From Streptomyces sp. HUAS 15-9 (lineage in GTDB: Bacteria > Actinomycetota > Actinomycetes > Streptomycetales > Streptomycetaceae), in NCBI RefSeq assembly GCF_025642155.1, contig NZ_CP106798.1, positions 6,572,001 to 6,636,000 of the forward strand: DNA of 64,000 nt. Reading direction: 5' to 3'. Below, piece by piece: positions 27,240 to 34,906 of the stretch. The notes beneath the pieces were generated by a model. It was not told the origin of the DNA, searched no databases, and saw nothing but the letters and a program-made list of their open reading frames with translations. The translations under genes were made by a program, and so were the position numbers. Each line of letters begins with the position of its first letter. The stretch's first letter is position 1.

Positions 27240-27392
27240 GCGATACCCCAAATGGCAGTCTCGCGAGTTGAAGAAAGAATGGGCATGCCATGGCTGGACC
27301 GGTCTCAGATGCTACCGACTCTTATATGCCATGATCAAGATTTTCTTGATTGTCCGGCTCGGCGAAAATAAATGCGGCGCGGGGTTCGCTGT
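27240..27392. promoter_or_regulatory. AT-rich intergenic region between regulator and UbiA gene
   Basis: Markedly lower GC than its surroundings. It contains the inverted repeat ATCAAG-ATTTT-CTTGAT (27334-27350). It probably holds the UbiA promoter and may end the regulator transcript. Confidence 0.5.
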
Positions 27393-28502
27393 TCATGCAG
27401 GAGATTGCTGTGAGATCTTCCGCGCGAGTTTCTGCCAGGCGCTGGCACATTCCGTGGCTGCGGCGGACACCATCGCGGCCCGGTGGGAGGGGACGGATTC
27501 CGCGATCTCGTCCCAGCGCCGTACGCCGGCGATCTGCGTCTCCAGCATCCGCAGCAGCAGTCGCCCCGTCTCCGTGTAGCGAAGGGACGGGTCTCCGCAC
27601 AGGTTCTTGAAGACCGCGGTCAGATCTGCCTGTGGGCCGCCGCCGGGAGCCTTCGCGGCCGACGGGTTCGACGGCGCGTCCGGCCCAGCAACGCGAGGCT
27701 GCTCCTTCTCACCGATCGCCCCGGGAAGCCGGGGCACCGAGTTCTGCGCCGGTGGCCGCGTCCGCTGCCTCGACGCCGCCCGGCGGGGGGCGGGTACCGG
27801 GTCCTCGCCCCGCAGGACCCTGTTGCGCACATCGCGCACGGTTCCCAGCGAGAGGTTCGCCTGCTTCGCAATCTCCCTTAACGGTGCGTCGGGCGACGCG
27901 GCGATCAGTCTGCCCGCGGTCCGGCGCCCTTCCGCCGTGCTGAGCGGGCGGACCCTGCCGTCCCGGCCGATGCGGGAGGCGGGGGCCGTGCCCGTCTCGC
28001 TTCTGCGGCGCCGCAGTCCCCCCACGGTCGTGGCCGAGAGCCCGGTCGCCGAGGCGATGACACGGTCGGACCACTGGGCGTGGGAGGCGATGATGCGCTC
28101 GGCGGCACTCACCCGTTCGGTCAGCGTCAGCGGCAGACCGTGTCCGACGTTCGACTTCACCGCCAGCACGAAGGCGTCGGCCGCGGACCCCTCGAAGAAG
28201 CGGACCCGGATCTCCGGCTGCCCGCGCAGCACGGCCACCCGGAGCCGGTGCATCCCGTCGATGACGCGCATGGTCTGGCGGTGCACGATGATGGGCGGCA
28301 GTTCCTGCTCCGAGGCCGCCAGCGTGTGGGCGTGCTCCAGGTTCTCACCCGACAGGCGGGGCGAGTCCGCGGGCAGCAGCAGCGCGATCGGCACGGTGGT
28401 GACCGCGGGGAGGTCCGGGTGCCGGCCCCGTTCCCGGGGCGGGGTGCTCGGTTCACGCGTGGTGCGGGCACGCAGCGGTGGCTCGAAGTGGACAGCAATC
28501 AT
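27393..28502 (-). CDS. StrR-like pathway regulator with ParB/Spo0J-type domain (369 aa)
   Basis: Likely cluster-specific activator of the StrR/NovG group. Residues 35-110 form the ParB-like domain (LPPIIVHRQTMRVIDGMHRL, then RVRFFEGSAADAFVLAVKSN). A helix-turn-helix follows near 125-170 (SHAQWSDRVIASATGLSATT), and a second near 200-225 (PLREIAKQANLSLGTVRDVR). The C-terminal 150 residues include a basic low-complexity linker. The codon at 27879-27881 is TTA, so full translation would need bldA tRNA and link the cluster to development. The start ATG 28502 faces a 330-base AT-rich upstream region with repeats. Confidence 0.85.
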   Translation of the reverse strand: MIAVHFEPPLRARTTREPSTPPRERGRHPDLPAVTTVPIALLLPADSPRLSGENLEHAHTLAASEQELPPIIVHRQTMRVIDGMHRLRVAVLRGQPEIRVRFFEGSAADAFVLAVKSNVGHGLPLTLTERVSAAERIIASHAQWSDRVIASATGLSATTVGGLRRRRSETGTAPASRIGRDGRVRPLSTAEGRRTAGRLIAASPDAPLREIAKQANLSLGTVRDVRNRVLRGEDPVPAPRRAASRQRTRPPAQNSVPRLPGAIGEKEQPRVAGPDAPSNPSAAKAPGGGPQADLTAVFKNLCGDPSLRYTETGRLLLRMLETQIAGVRRWDEIAESVPSHRAAMVSAAATECASAWQKLARKISQQSPA

Positions 28503-28747
28503 TGACGTTCCCCCCGTATTCGGCTGCTCAGTGTCATCCCGGGTGCGATCCGACGCCGATGACTACCTCGGTGGCATGTGCCGGTGGTTCAGCGGGTGTT
28601 GAGGACTTCAGTGGCTGTGGTGCCGATGCGACTGCCGATGCGGTGATGGGACCGACGCCTTGTCCGGAAACCGCCGGGCGTGAGATTACAAGCCTCCCTG
28701 AGGGCTTGCAACAACTTGTGAGGCGATTCAAGTAAAGCGCATTTGAA

Positions 28748-28825
28748 GTTTGAGATACTGTGTATCTTCTCTATGCGTCGCTGACCTGCCTATTCGAACA
28801 AAGGTCAACGTTTGAGACATAGTGT
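28748..28825. promoter_or_regulatory. Direct repeat and dyad upstream of the StrR-like gene
   Basis: GTTTGAGATACTGTGT at 28748-28763 recurs as GTTTGAGACATAGTGT at 28810-28825 (12 of 16 equal, 62 bases apart). Over the first copy lies the perfect dyad AGATAC-TGT-GTATCT (28753-28767). The surrounding 100 bases are AT-rich. This may be an operator for the regulator itself or for another factor. Confidence 0.6.
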
Positions 28826-29004
28826 TTTATGGCTTAAAACCAACGACATCCCTTGCCCTGGCGCGTCCTGAGGGCAGAGTGGCCGAGCGCGGCGAGGGAA
28901 GTCAGGTGGGGGAGGAGCCGGGGAGATGGGACGAGCGGCACCCGAAAACGGTCGACTGCGGACGGCCTGTGCCCGTGCCGGCGGGTCAGGGGTGCAGCGA
29001 TGCC

Positions 29005-29330
29005 GCCCGTGCGGCCCCCAGGTCCGGGCCCGGGTCTCCTCGCCGACGGCCGCTCGGCCCGCGGCGTGACGTGGGCGATCCACTCACGGACCCCGATGCC
29101 GTCCAGCCCGGTCGCGCCCTTGGCGGCGGCCTGCGCAGGCGTTCCCCGCTTCGGCAGCGAGTATTCATGGGCGGGGGCACCCACCAGCAACAGCGTGATG
29201 TCCGGGTCGAGTTCGCCGGGTGCTCGCTCGCCGCGGCCATGGTGACGGCACCGGCGCCGAGCGGCTCGGCGAGGCCGGACGCGATGCTTCCGGCGATGGT
29301 GCGGGTGTTGACGAGCGGCGTGATACGGCG
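29005..29330 (-). pseudogene. Decayed flavodoxin gene
   Basis: Read on the minus strand: NTRTIAGSIASGLAEPLGAG and AVTMAAASE in one frame, then GELDPDITLLLVGAPAHEYS and LPKRGTPAQAAAKGATGLDG, VREWIAHVTPR in another. A C-terminal piece EETRARTWG follows with the middle missing. The FMN phosphate loop (T-x-NT) and central strand are recognisable. The intact flavodoxin at 34306 is of the same general type. Confidence 0.7.
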
Positions 29331-29503
29331 TCACGCATCGACTTCGCCCTCGAAGCACTGCTCGTCGACTTCGACGCCGCTCGGGCCGGCTGAGGGACGT
29401 CGCGACCACAGGGGAACCGCCCCACCGGTATGCGACGGGGGACGCATACGGGCAGGGCGGTGGTTGAAGTGCCCCCTCAGGTCCCGAACACTTCCGCTTT
29501 GTG

Positions 29504-29870
29504 TCAGCGGGTCCTCGCCTGGTACGGGGTGATGTGGCCGATCGTCGAGTGGAGCCGCTCCCGGTTGAATTCTCCCAGCAGGGCACGTTTGTGGTTCACG
29601 GCGTGGCCTTGGTGATGCAGCTTCAGGGTGATCCGTCGTGCGCCGTAGGCCCCTCGAGAGTCGGTGTGAATCTCCCGAATGCGGTGGAGCAACTCCTCTT
29701 CCGCGTCGGCTTCTTCCTGCCGCAGATGTTCGAGCTCCTCCTTCTCGGCGGGAGTCGTGCCGGCATCTCCTCCGCCGTCGGCCGCCTGGGCGCGGGCCTT
29801 CCTTCGAGGATCGCGCCAGGGCCACCGCGTCCCGCTTGAACTCTTCGGGACAGTTCTTCCGCTCTGCCAC
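29504..29870 (-). mobile_element. IS3-family transposase remnant, catalytic core deleted
   Basis: Starts as an IS3 orfA: VAERKNCPEEFKRDAVALAR from GTG 29870. After a frame change it continues with the linker EELLHRIREIHTDSRGAYGA and RRITLKLHHQGHAVNHKR, then jumps straight to the C-terminal end NRERLHSTIGHITPYQARTR. The DDE core between is absent. No terminal inverted repeats were identified. Confidence 0.85.
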
Positions 29871-29904
29871 CCTGGGGGTCACTCCAGGCTGGAGCGGCTT
29901 CCGG

Positions 29905-30924
29905 TCACGCCGGCGACTTCTCCGGGGATCCCAAGTCCGCGTAGAGCCGGGCAGCCGCAGCTGCCTGCTTGCGGGCACAGGTCATCGACGCGCCCCCGCA
30001 GCCGTCGCCGTCGTGGTTCAGGGAGGCGATTCGACTGCGCGGGGAAAGACGCATGCCCTTGGTCCTGCCCGGATTCGGGGCAGGGAAGTCGAAGCCGACC
30101 GGCGACGCGTACCCGGTCGCAGCGATGATGCGGTCGAATTTTTGAATACTCCCGTCGGAGAACTCAACTCGACCTCCATCGACCTGGAGGACACGGGTCG
30201 GCGTGATTTTGCAGCGGGTCGAGACCATGGAGGGGCTCTTGGTGATCACGAATCCGCGAGGCGCTTCATCCTTCGTGGAATATCGCACGCACGTCCCCAG
30301 CATGGCGAGGGGGGAGTGCCGGGATATCAGCCTCACCTTGCGCCCGGTGCACCACGACAGTCGTATGTCGGGCCGATCCTCGATGATCTCCTCGCAGAGC
30401 TCCACCCCGCTCTGTCCACCGCCGATCACGAGGACCGACTCGTGGGGTTGGATGCACGACAGGTCCTGCAGGCTGGAGGCGTGGTAGCAGTTGTCCCTCC
30501 ACTCGTCCGGGATGCGCGGCGCCCCGTAGCGACCCGTCGCAACGACGACGAACGCGTACGATGTCTCGCTGTCAGGGGTGGTGACGCGCACGTGTGAGTC
30601 GTGCTCCACGACACTGTCGACGCGGGTGAGGAAACGTCTGCGCTGGAGGTTGGTTCTCTCGTCGGACCAGGACTTCAGGAGAGCACGAAACTCCTGGACC
30701 GTCACCGTCGGCTTCGTTCTGAATTCGGGGGCGATGCACCATCCCGGATTCACCAGCTCAGTGCTTTCGCGGGTCTTGCCCCACGGCATGGGCTGCCAGA
30801 TTCCACCCGGTTCGGGATCCGATGAGTACCAGTCGACAGAGATCCCTCGGCGCGTGAGCTCGCGGACGGCCTGGATGCCGAAGAGACCGCTTCCGACTAC
30901 GGCGCAGTTGCTGTCCGTCTCCAT
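29905..30924 (-). CDS. FAD-dependent monooxygenase/oxidoreductase (339 aa)
   Basis: Flavoprotein of the flavin-containing-monooxygenase type. FAD site: CAVVGSGLFGIQAVRELTRR near residue 8 (GxGxxG). Substrate-facing segment GIWQPMPWGKTRESTELVNP follows near 45. NADPH site: VLVIGGGQSGVELCEEIIED near 165. A C-terminal ATG motif is present (FDRIIAATGYASPVGFDFPA, near 275). ATG 30924 is preceded by AGAAAGGAAG; longer frames to 31176 overlap the permease gene. It is shorter than Baeyer-Villiger enzymes. It lies 35 bases after the ABC permease stop, so the three genes form one operon; it may tailor either cluster's product. Confidence 0.85.
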   Translation of the reverse strand: METDSNCAVVGSGLFGIQAVRELTRRGISVDWYSSDPEPGGIWQPMPWGKTRESTELVNPGWCIAPEFRTKPTVTVQEFRALLKSWSDERTNLQRRRFLTRVDSVVEHDSHVRVTTPDSETSYAFVVVATGRYGAPRIPDEWRDNCYHASSLQDLSCIQPHESVLVIGGGQSGVELCEEIIEDRPDIRLSWCTGRKVRLISRHSPLAMLGTCVRYSTKDEAPRGFVITKSPSMVSTRCKITPTRVLQVDGGRVEFSDGSIQKFDRIIAATGYASPVGFDFPAPNPGRTKGMRLSPRSRIASLNHDGDGCGGASMTCARKQAAAAARLYADLGSPEKSPA

Positions 30925-30959
30925 GCGGTAGAACTTCCTTTCTGGAGGATTGACCGGGC

Positions 30960-32519
30960 TCAGCCGGCCCGCAGATCTCTGCGTTGAAAGGCGAGAACGG
31001 CAGCTGCTGCCAGGGCGAGCGCCAGGAGTGCCATGACCAGCGCGGCAGGCCGGTCCCAGTCGTCTCGAGGAACGGCACCCACCCAATGCAGCGGAGACAG
31101 CCGCCGTGCCCACTCCGGGAGGTCGAGCAGGTCCGCACGTAGGCACACGACGATGCCCCAGCCGACGGCGAGCCACATGACGCTGACCGTGCGGGGGTTC
31201 ACCGACTGCAGTGTCACAGCGGTCACCGCCAGGAGCAGCACCGCCGGCGTGTAGGCGAGTGTGGCCGGCAGGCCGTCATCGAGATAGCCGACGTCTCCGA
31301 GTCCGGCCGCGAGTCCGAGACCTGTGCAGACGCCCATGCAGATCAGCAGGATGACCGACCAGGCGGTTACCAGCGAAGCGGAGGCTCCCCACCAACGTCG
31401 CCTGCTCACCGGGCTCGCGAGGGCGTACCCCACACGTCCGGCAGTCTCCTCGGTGGCCAGCCACTGGGTGAGCTGGATCGCAGCCGCGGCCGCGAGCACC
31501 GCGTTCATCTGGACGAAGAGCGACAGAGCGGCGTCGATGTTGTCGTCCCGTGTGGCGCCGGAGAGCGCGCTCAGGACGCTTATCTGCTTGGTCAGGTATC
31601 CGAAGGAAAAGGCGAAAAGGCCCCCACCGATGGTCCAGCCGAGACAGCTCCCGCGCGTGAGCCGGATCAGCAGATGCAGCGGTTTCGTCATCCAGGACGG
31701 CGCTGTGGCTGGTCCGGGGCGCGGTGGGATGAGCCCGGCACCTTGGTCGCGACGAGTGGCCACCACGCCGGCGGCTGTGAACGAGACCGCAGCCGTCGCT
31801 GCGATGGCAAGCCACGGCCACAGCGGCGGCCGGTCCGCGAACGGATGGATCTCCGACAGCCAGGACTCCGGATTCACCCAGGTCAGATCGACGCCGCGGG
31901 CGTCCACCACGGCACGGGCCAGGTAGCTGACCATCCAGCACGCGACGGCGAGGACGTATGAGGTGCGCGCGTCCCGGCAGCACTGGGCCACCAGGGCGCC
32001 GATGCCGGTGAAGGCCAGCATGAGCGCACCGAGGCCGCCCGCGTACCGCAGCGATCCGGCGACCGGATAGTCGAGCGTGACCAGCGCGGCGGCACTGAGG
32101 AGGAAGGTCAGGACGGCGGTGAGGGCGGCGGCGGTCAGCCCGGCGGCGGCCGGGGCGAGCCGGTGGACCGACCCCGCGGTCAGAATGTCGAGCCGGCCGG
32201 TGTCCTCGACGCTGCGGGTGAAGCGGATTGCCAGGTGCAGGCCGATCAGCGGCAGCATGATGAGGGTCAGGTAACCCATCTCGTTGGCCAGGATGCCGCC
32301 CAGGGTTTCCAAGTTGTAGCCGCGGCCCTGAAGAGCGGCGCTGCTCTGCGTGCCGACGTAGGTGGCCGCGTAGGCGGCCCGGTCCGCCTGCTCGGTGTAG
32401 TTGTCGCTGATGGTGGACGCGCTGCTGGCAACGAGCGCGGAGACGGCCAGGGCCCAGCCGAGGATCTGGGCCGGCGCGGTGCGCAGGCTGAGGGCGAGCA
32501 GGCGCCAGTATCCCGTCAT
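30960..32519 (-). CDS. ABC exporter permease (519 aa)
   Basis: Membrane partner of the ATPase at 32516. Twelve hydrophobic segments in two homologous halves, starting MTGYWRLLALSLRTAPAQIL and including GGILANEMGYLTLIMLPLIG and RTVSVMWLAVGWGIVVCLRA. The size and two-fold layout match actinobacterial ABC-2 drug exporters of the TylC-independent, single-permease kind. ATG 32519 overlaps the ATPase stop as ATGA, so they are translationally coupled. The substrate is unknown; self-resistance or export for a nearby cluster is inferred from position only. Confidence 0.88.
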   Translation of the reverse strand: MTGYWRLLALSLRTAPAQILGWALAVSALVASSASTISDNYTEQADRAAYAATYVGTQSSAALQGRGYNLETLGGILANEMGYLTLIMLPLIGLHLAIRFTRSVEDTGRLDILTAGSVHRLAPAAAGLTAAALTAVLTFLLSAAALVTLDYPVAGSLRYAGGLGALMLAFTGIGALVAQCCRDARTSYVLAVACWMVSYLARAVVDARGVDLTWVNPESWLSEIHPFADRPPLWPWLAIAATAAVSFTAAGVVATRRDQGAGLIPPRPGPATAPSWMTKPLHLLIRLTRGSCLGWTIGGGLFAFSFGYLTKQISVLSALSGATRDDNIDAALSLFVQMNAVLAAAAAIQLTQWLATEETAGRVGYALASPVSRRRWWGASASLVTAWSVILLICMGVCTGLGLAAGLGDVGYLDDGLPATLAYTPAVLLLAVTAVTLQSVNPRTVSVMWLAVGWGIVVCLRADLLDLPEWARRLSPLHWVGAVPRDDWDRPAALVMALLALALAAAAVLAFQRRDLRAG

Positions 32520-33436
32520 GCCGGGGCCCCCTGGTCGGCCACCGTATCGGTGCGGTAGTTCGTCAGGAACAGCTCGTCCAGGCTCGGCGGTTCCACGGTG
32601 AGGGCCGTCGGGTCGGCCGCGGCAACGTGTCCGACCGCGCTTGCCAGCGCGGCGGGGCCGACCCGGAAGCGGGTGTGCACGCCGTCCGGCTGCTGTTCGG
32701 CGGTGAGGTCCACGATGCCGTCCAGGTCGGCCAGCCGCGTCACGGCGGTCCCGGTTATGGCGGTCACCGTCGTCAGCGTGTGGCTGCGCAGGTCGGCCAG
32801 CGTACCCTCGCGGACCACCACGCCGCGCCGGACGATGCTGACCCGGTCGCAGAGGGCCTCCACCTCGGACAGGATGTGGCTGCTCAGCAGGACGGTGCGG
32901 CCGGCGTCCTTCAACTCCCGGACGCACTGCTGGAACACGTCCTCCATCAGCGGGTCGAGCCCGGAGGTCGGCTCGTCGAAGAGGTAGAGGTCCGCGTCAA
33001 CGCTCAGCGCCGCGATCAGGGCGACCTTCTGCCGGTTGCCCTTGGAGTACGTCCTGGTCCGTTTGGTGGGGTCCAGCTCGAACCGCTCGACGAGGGCGTC
33101 GCGCCGCTTCGGGTCGAGGCCACCCTGCAGCCGGCCGAGGATGTCGATGCAGCTGCCGCCACTGAGCCCCGGCCAGAGAGCCACGTCGCCGGGCACGTAG
33201 GTGAGGCGCCGGTGCGCCTGCACGGACTGGCTCCGGCAGTCCAGCCCGAAGATTGTGGCGCGGCCCGAATCCGGCTTGATCTGACCCAGCAGTGCGCGGA
33301 TTGTGGTGCTCTTTCCCGCGCCATTCGGCCCGAGGAACCCGTGCACCTCGCCTTGCCGCACGGTGAGATCAAGGCCGTCCAGGGCCTGCGTGCGCCCGAA
33401 CCTCTTACAGAGAGCTTCCGCTTCGATTGCATGCAT
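32516..33436 (-). CDS. ABC exporter ATPase (306 aa)
   Basis: Powers the adjacent permease. Walker A GFLGPNGAGKSTTIRALL near residue 37, signature TYSKGNRQKVALIAALSV near 134 (S-K-G-N instead of S-G-G-Q), Walker B LYLFDEPTSGLDP near 158, and switch histidine in LLSSHILSEVEAL near 195. A C-terminal extension of about 80 residues is typical of DrrA-like drug exporters. ATG 33436 is chosen because the fold starts at once (MHAIEAEALCKRFG). No good ribosome site is visible upstream, so the mRNA may be leaderless. Confidence 0.92.
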   Translation of the reverse strand: MHAIEAEALCKRFGRTQALDGLDLTVRQGEVHGFLGPNGAGKSTTIRALLGQIKPDSGRATIFGLDCRSQSVQAHRRLTYVPGDVALWPGLSGGSCIDILGRLQGGLDPKRRDALVERFELDPTKRTRTYSKGNRQKVALIAALSVDADLYLFDEPTSGLDPLMEDVFQQCVRELKDAGRTVLLSSHILSEVEALCDRVSIVRRGVVVREGTLADLRSHTLTTVTAITGTAVTRLADLDGIVDLTAEQQPDGVHTRFRVGPAALASAVGHVAAADPTALTVEPPSLDELFLTNYRTDTVADQGAPA

Positions 33437-33701
33437 GCTGACAAGATTGCACAACTTGGCAGCATCTTTCGTTATGTGAGGGTGAATCAACTCACGGCTT
33501 GCCCGTCCGAGGTCTTCCGGCACGGGTCCTCCTCACGTCCGCACGCCAGTGGTACAGGACTGCCCCGGCCCGGGAGAACGCGAGGGAAATGAAGTGCTAT
33601 TGGGCGGCGGGCCTGGCGGCGCACCTCGATAAGAACATCGGGTCGCCCGATCCTGCAAGAGCGGCTGCGGGCGGCGGTCGCCGGCGGGGCCACAGGCGCC
33701 G
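33437..33701. other. Start of the 870-base intergenic region ahead of cluster 2
   Basis: No gene supported on either strand. It should hold the promoter of the ABC exporter operon reading leftward. Confidence 0.5.
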
Positions 33702-33763
33702 AGGAACCCCAAGTGAGCCGGGTTCCTTGGGTGTTCAACCGGCCAAGCTGGACGGTTGAACAC
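33702..33763. repeat. Two adjacent inverted repeats
   Basis: First: AGGAACCC at 33702-33709 with GGGTTCCT at 33720-33727. Second: GTGTTCAACCG at 33731-33741 with CGGTTGAACAC at 33753-33763, perfect 11-bp arms 11 bases apart. No gene ends here on either strand, so they are more likely operators or an element boundary than terminators. Confidence 0.7.
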
Positions 33764-34305
33764 GATGAGAGCCGGATGGCACTTGCGGGAAGTTCCGAAT
33801 GATGCAGGTGCGGTCCGCTCTTGGAAATCGCGAGTTTATGGCGCAATAATTGCTATCCCGTCCACCCCCCATCGCTCACCCTCAACTCGCCAAATTTCTC
33901 TCACGGATAGAATTCGGGTGGAATTCGGACATAGGGGGGCAGGTCCCGACCCGGCCTCGCCGACGAATTGAGGCAAGCCCAGTAGGTGACCAAGGGATCC
34001 GGGGTCAACAAACGAGGCGTTGACACTTCCACCGGACATCGAGACTATCCGTCAAGTACATCTGACCAGCCCGCACACGAACGTAATGTCCTAAGTGCAT
34101 GTTCGTACTGGCGCCTTTTCAGGATTAGCTGCCGATGCGGCAGTGACTCTTTCAGCGCGAGGATTTTCGTTTTTTCCGGGGGATCGATGAACCCATGGGC
34201 CGACGCCGTCGAACATCTCGGCCGGCCTCCTGACTTTCGTACACCTGCGGACCGTGCCGTGTGCCGGGCGGGCAACCCGGCGGCGGTCCGCCCTGAGGAG
34301 CCAAC
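33764..34305. other. AT-richer non-coding region upstream of the flavodoxin gene
   Basis: No gene seen over about 540 bases. GC is visibly lower than in neighbouring genes. A TTGACA at about 34019 followed by AT-rich sequence is a candidate promoter for cluster 2; the spacing to a -10 is not ideal. Confidence 0.45.
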
Positions 34306-34782
34306 ATGAACGTTCTGGTGATCACCGAGTCCTACTTCGGCAACACCTCGCGGGTCGCCGAGGCGATCGCCACGGGCCTGCGGTCCCGCAACGCGACCGT
34401 GACCGTCGCCGCCGCGGGCTTCGGACCGGCGCTCGATGGTGTCGACCTGCTGATCCTGGGCGCTGCCACACACAACATGGGGCTTCCCTCACCGGCCTCG
34501 CGGCGGCAGGCCCGGGAGAAGGGCGGCCAGGTGCCCGCCACCGGTGTGGCGGAGTGGCTCGAGGCGCTTCCGGGTGACCCGGGATGCCGCGTGGCGGCAT
34601 TCGACACCGTCACCGGCACGGGGTTCTTCTGCGGATCCGCGGCGAAGGCGATCGAGAAGCGACTTCGCCGGCGCTCCGTCAGCGTGGTCGAGCGCTCGAG
34701 CTTCCTCGTCACCTCGACTCAGGGTCCGCTGGCCGACGGCGAAGTGGACCGCGCCGAACAGTGGGGGGCCTCGCTCGCCTGA
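34306..34782 (+). CDS. Flavodoxin-family protein (158 aa)
   Basis: Small FMN-binding electron carrier. The phosphate loop is ITESYFGNTSRVAEAIA (T-x-x-x-x-GNT) at residues 5-21. The strand and isoalloxazine loop GVDLLILGAATHNMGLPSPA follows near 45-65, and VAAFDTVTGTGFFCGSAAKA near 100-120. ATG 34306 is preceded by GAGGAG. It lies 124 bases upstream of the first PKS gene in the same direction, so it may feed electrons to a tailoring step or be a bystander. A decayed relative lies at 29005-29330. Confidence 0.87.
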   Translation: MNVLVITESYFGNTSRVAEAIATGLRSRNATVTVAAAGFGPALDGVDLLILGAATHNMGLPSPASRRQAREKGGQVPATGVAEWLEALPGDPGCRVAAFDTVTGTGFFCGSAAKAIEKRLRRRSVSVVERSSFLVTSTQGPLADGEVDRAEQWGASLA

Positions 34783-34906
34783 GGACCCGACTGAGGACCC
34801 GGGCCGGTGCGCCGGCCGCCGCGCGGCGAGCCGGGTGTGTTCCGGGCTCGGCCGCCTTCCCACGGCCTGATTCCAAGGCAGGACCTACGCCGCATGAGGT
34901 GGAGAT

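Noticed and set aside
33499..33759. Possible 86-codon gene upstream of cluster 2
   Set aside because: The sequence is compositionally odd, crosses two inverted repeats and has no ribosome site.
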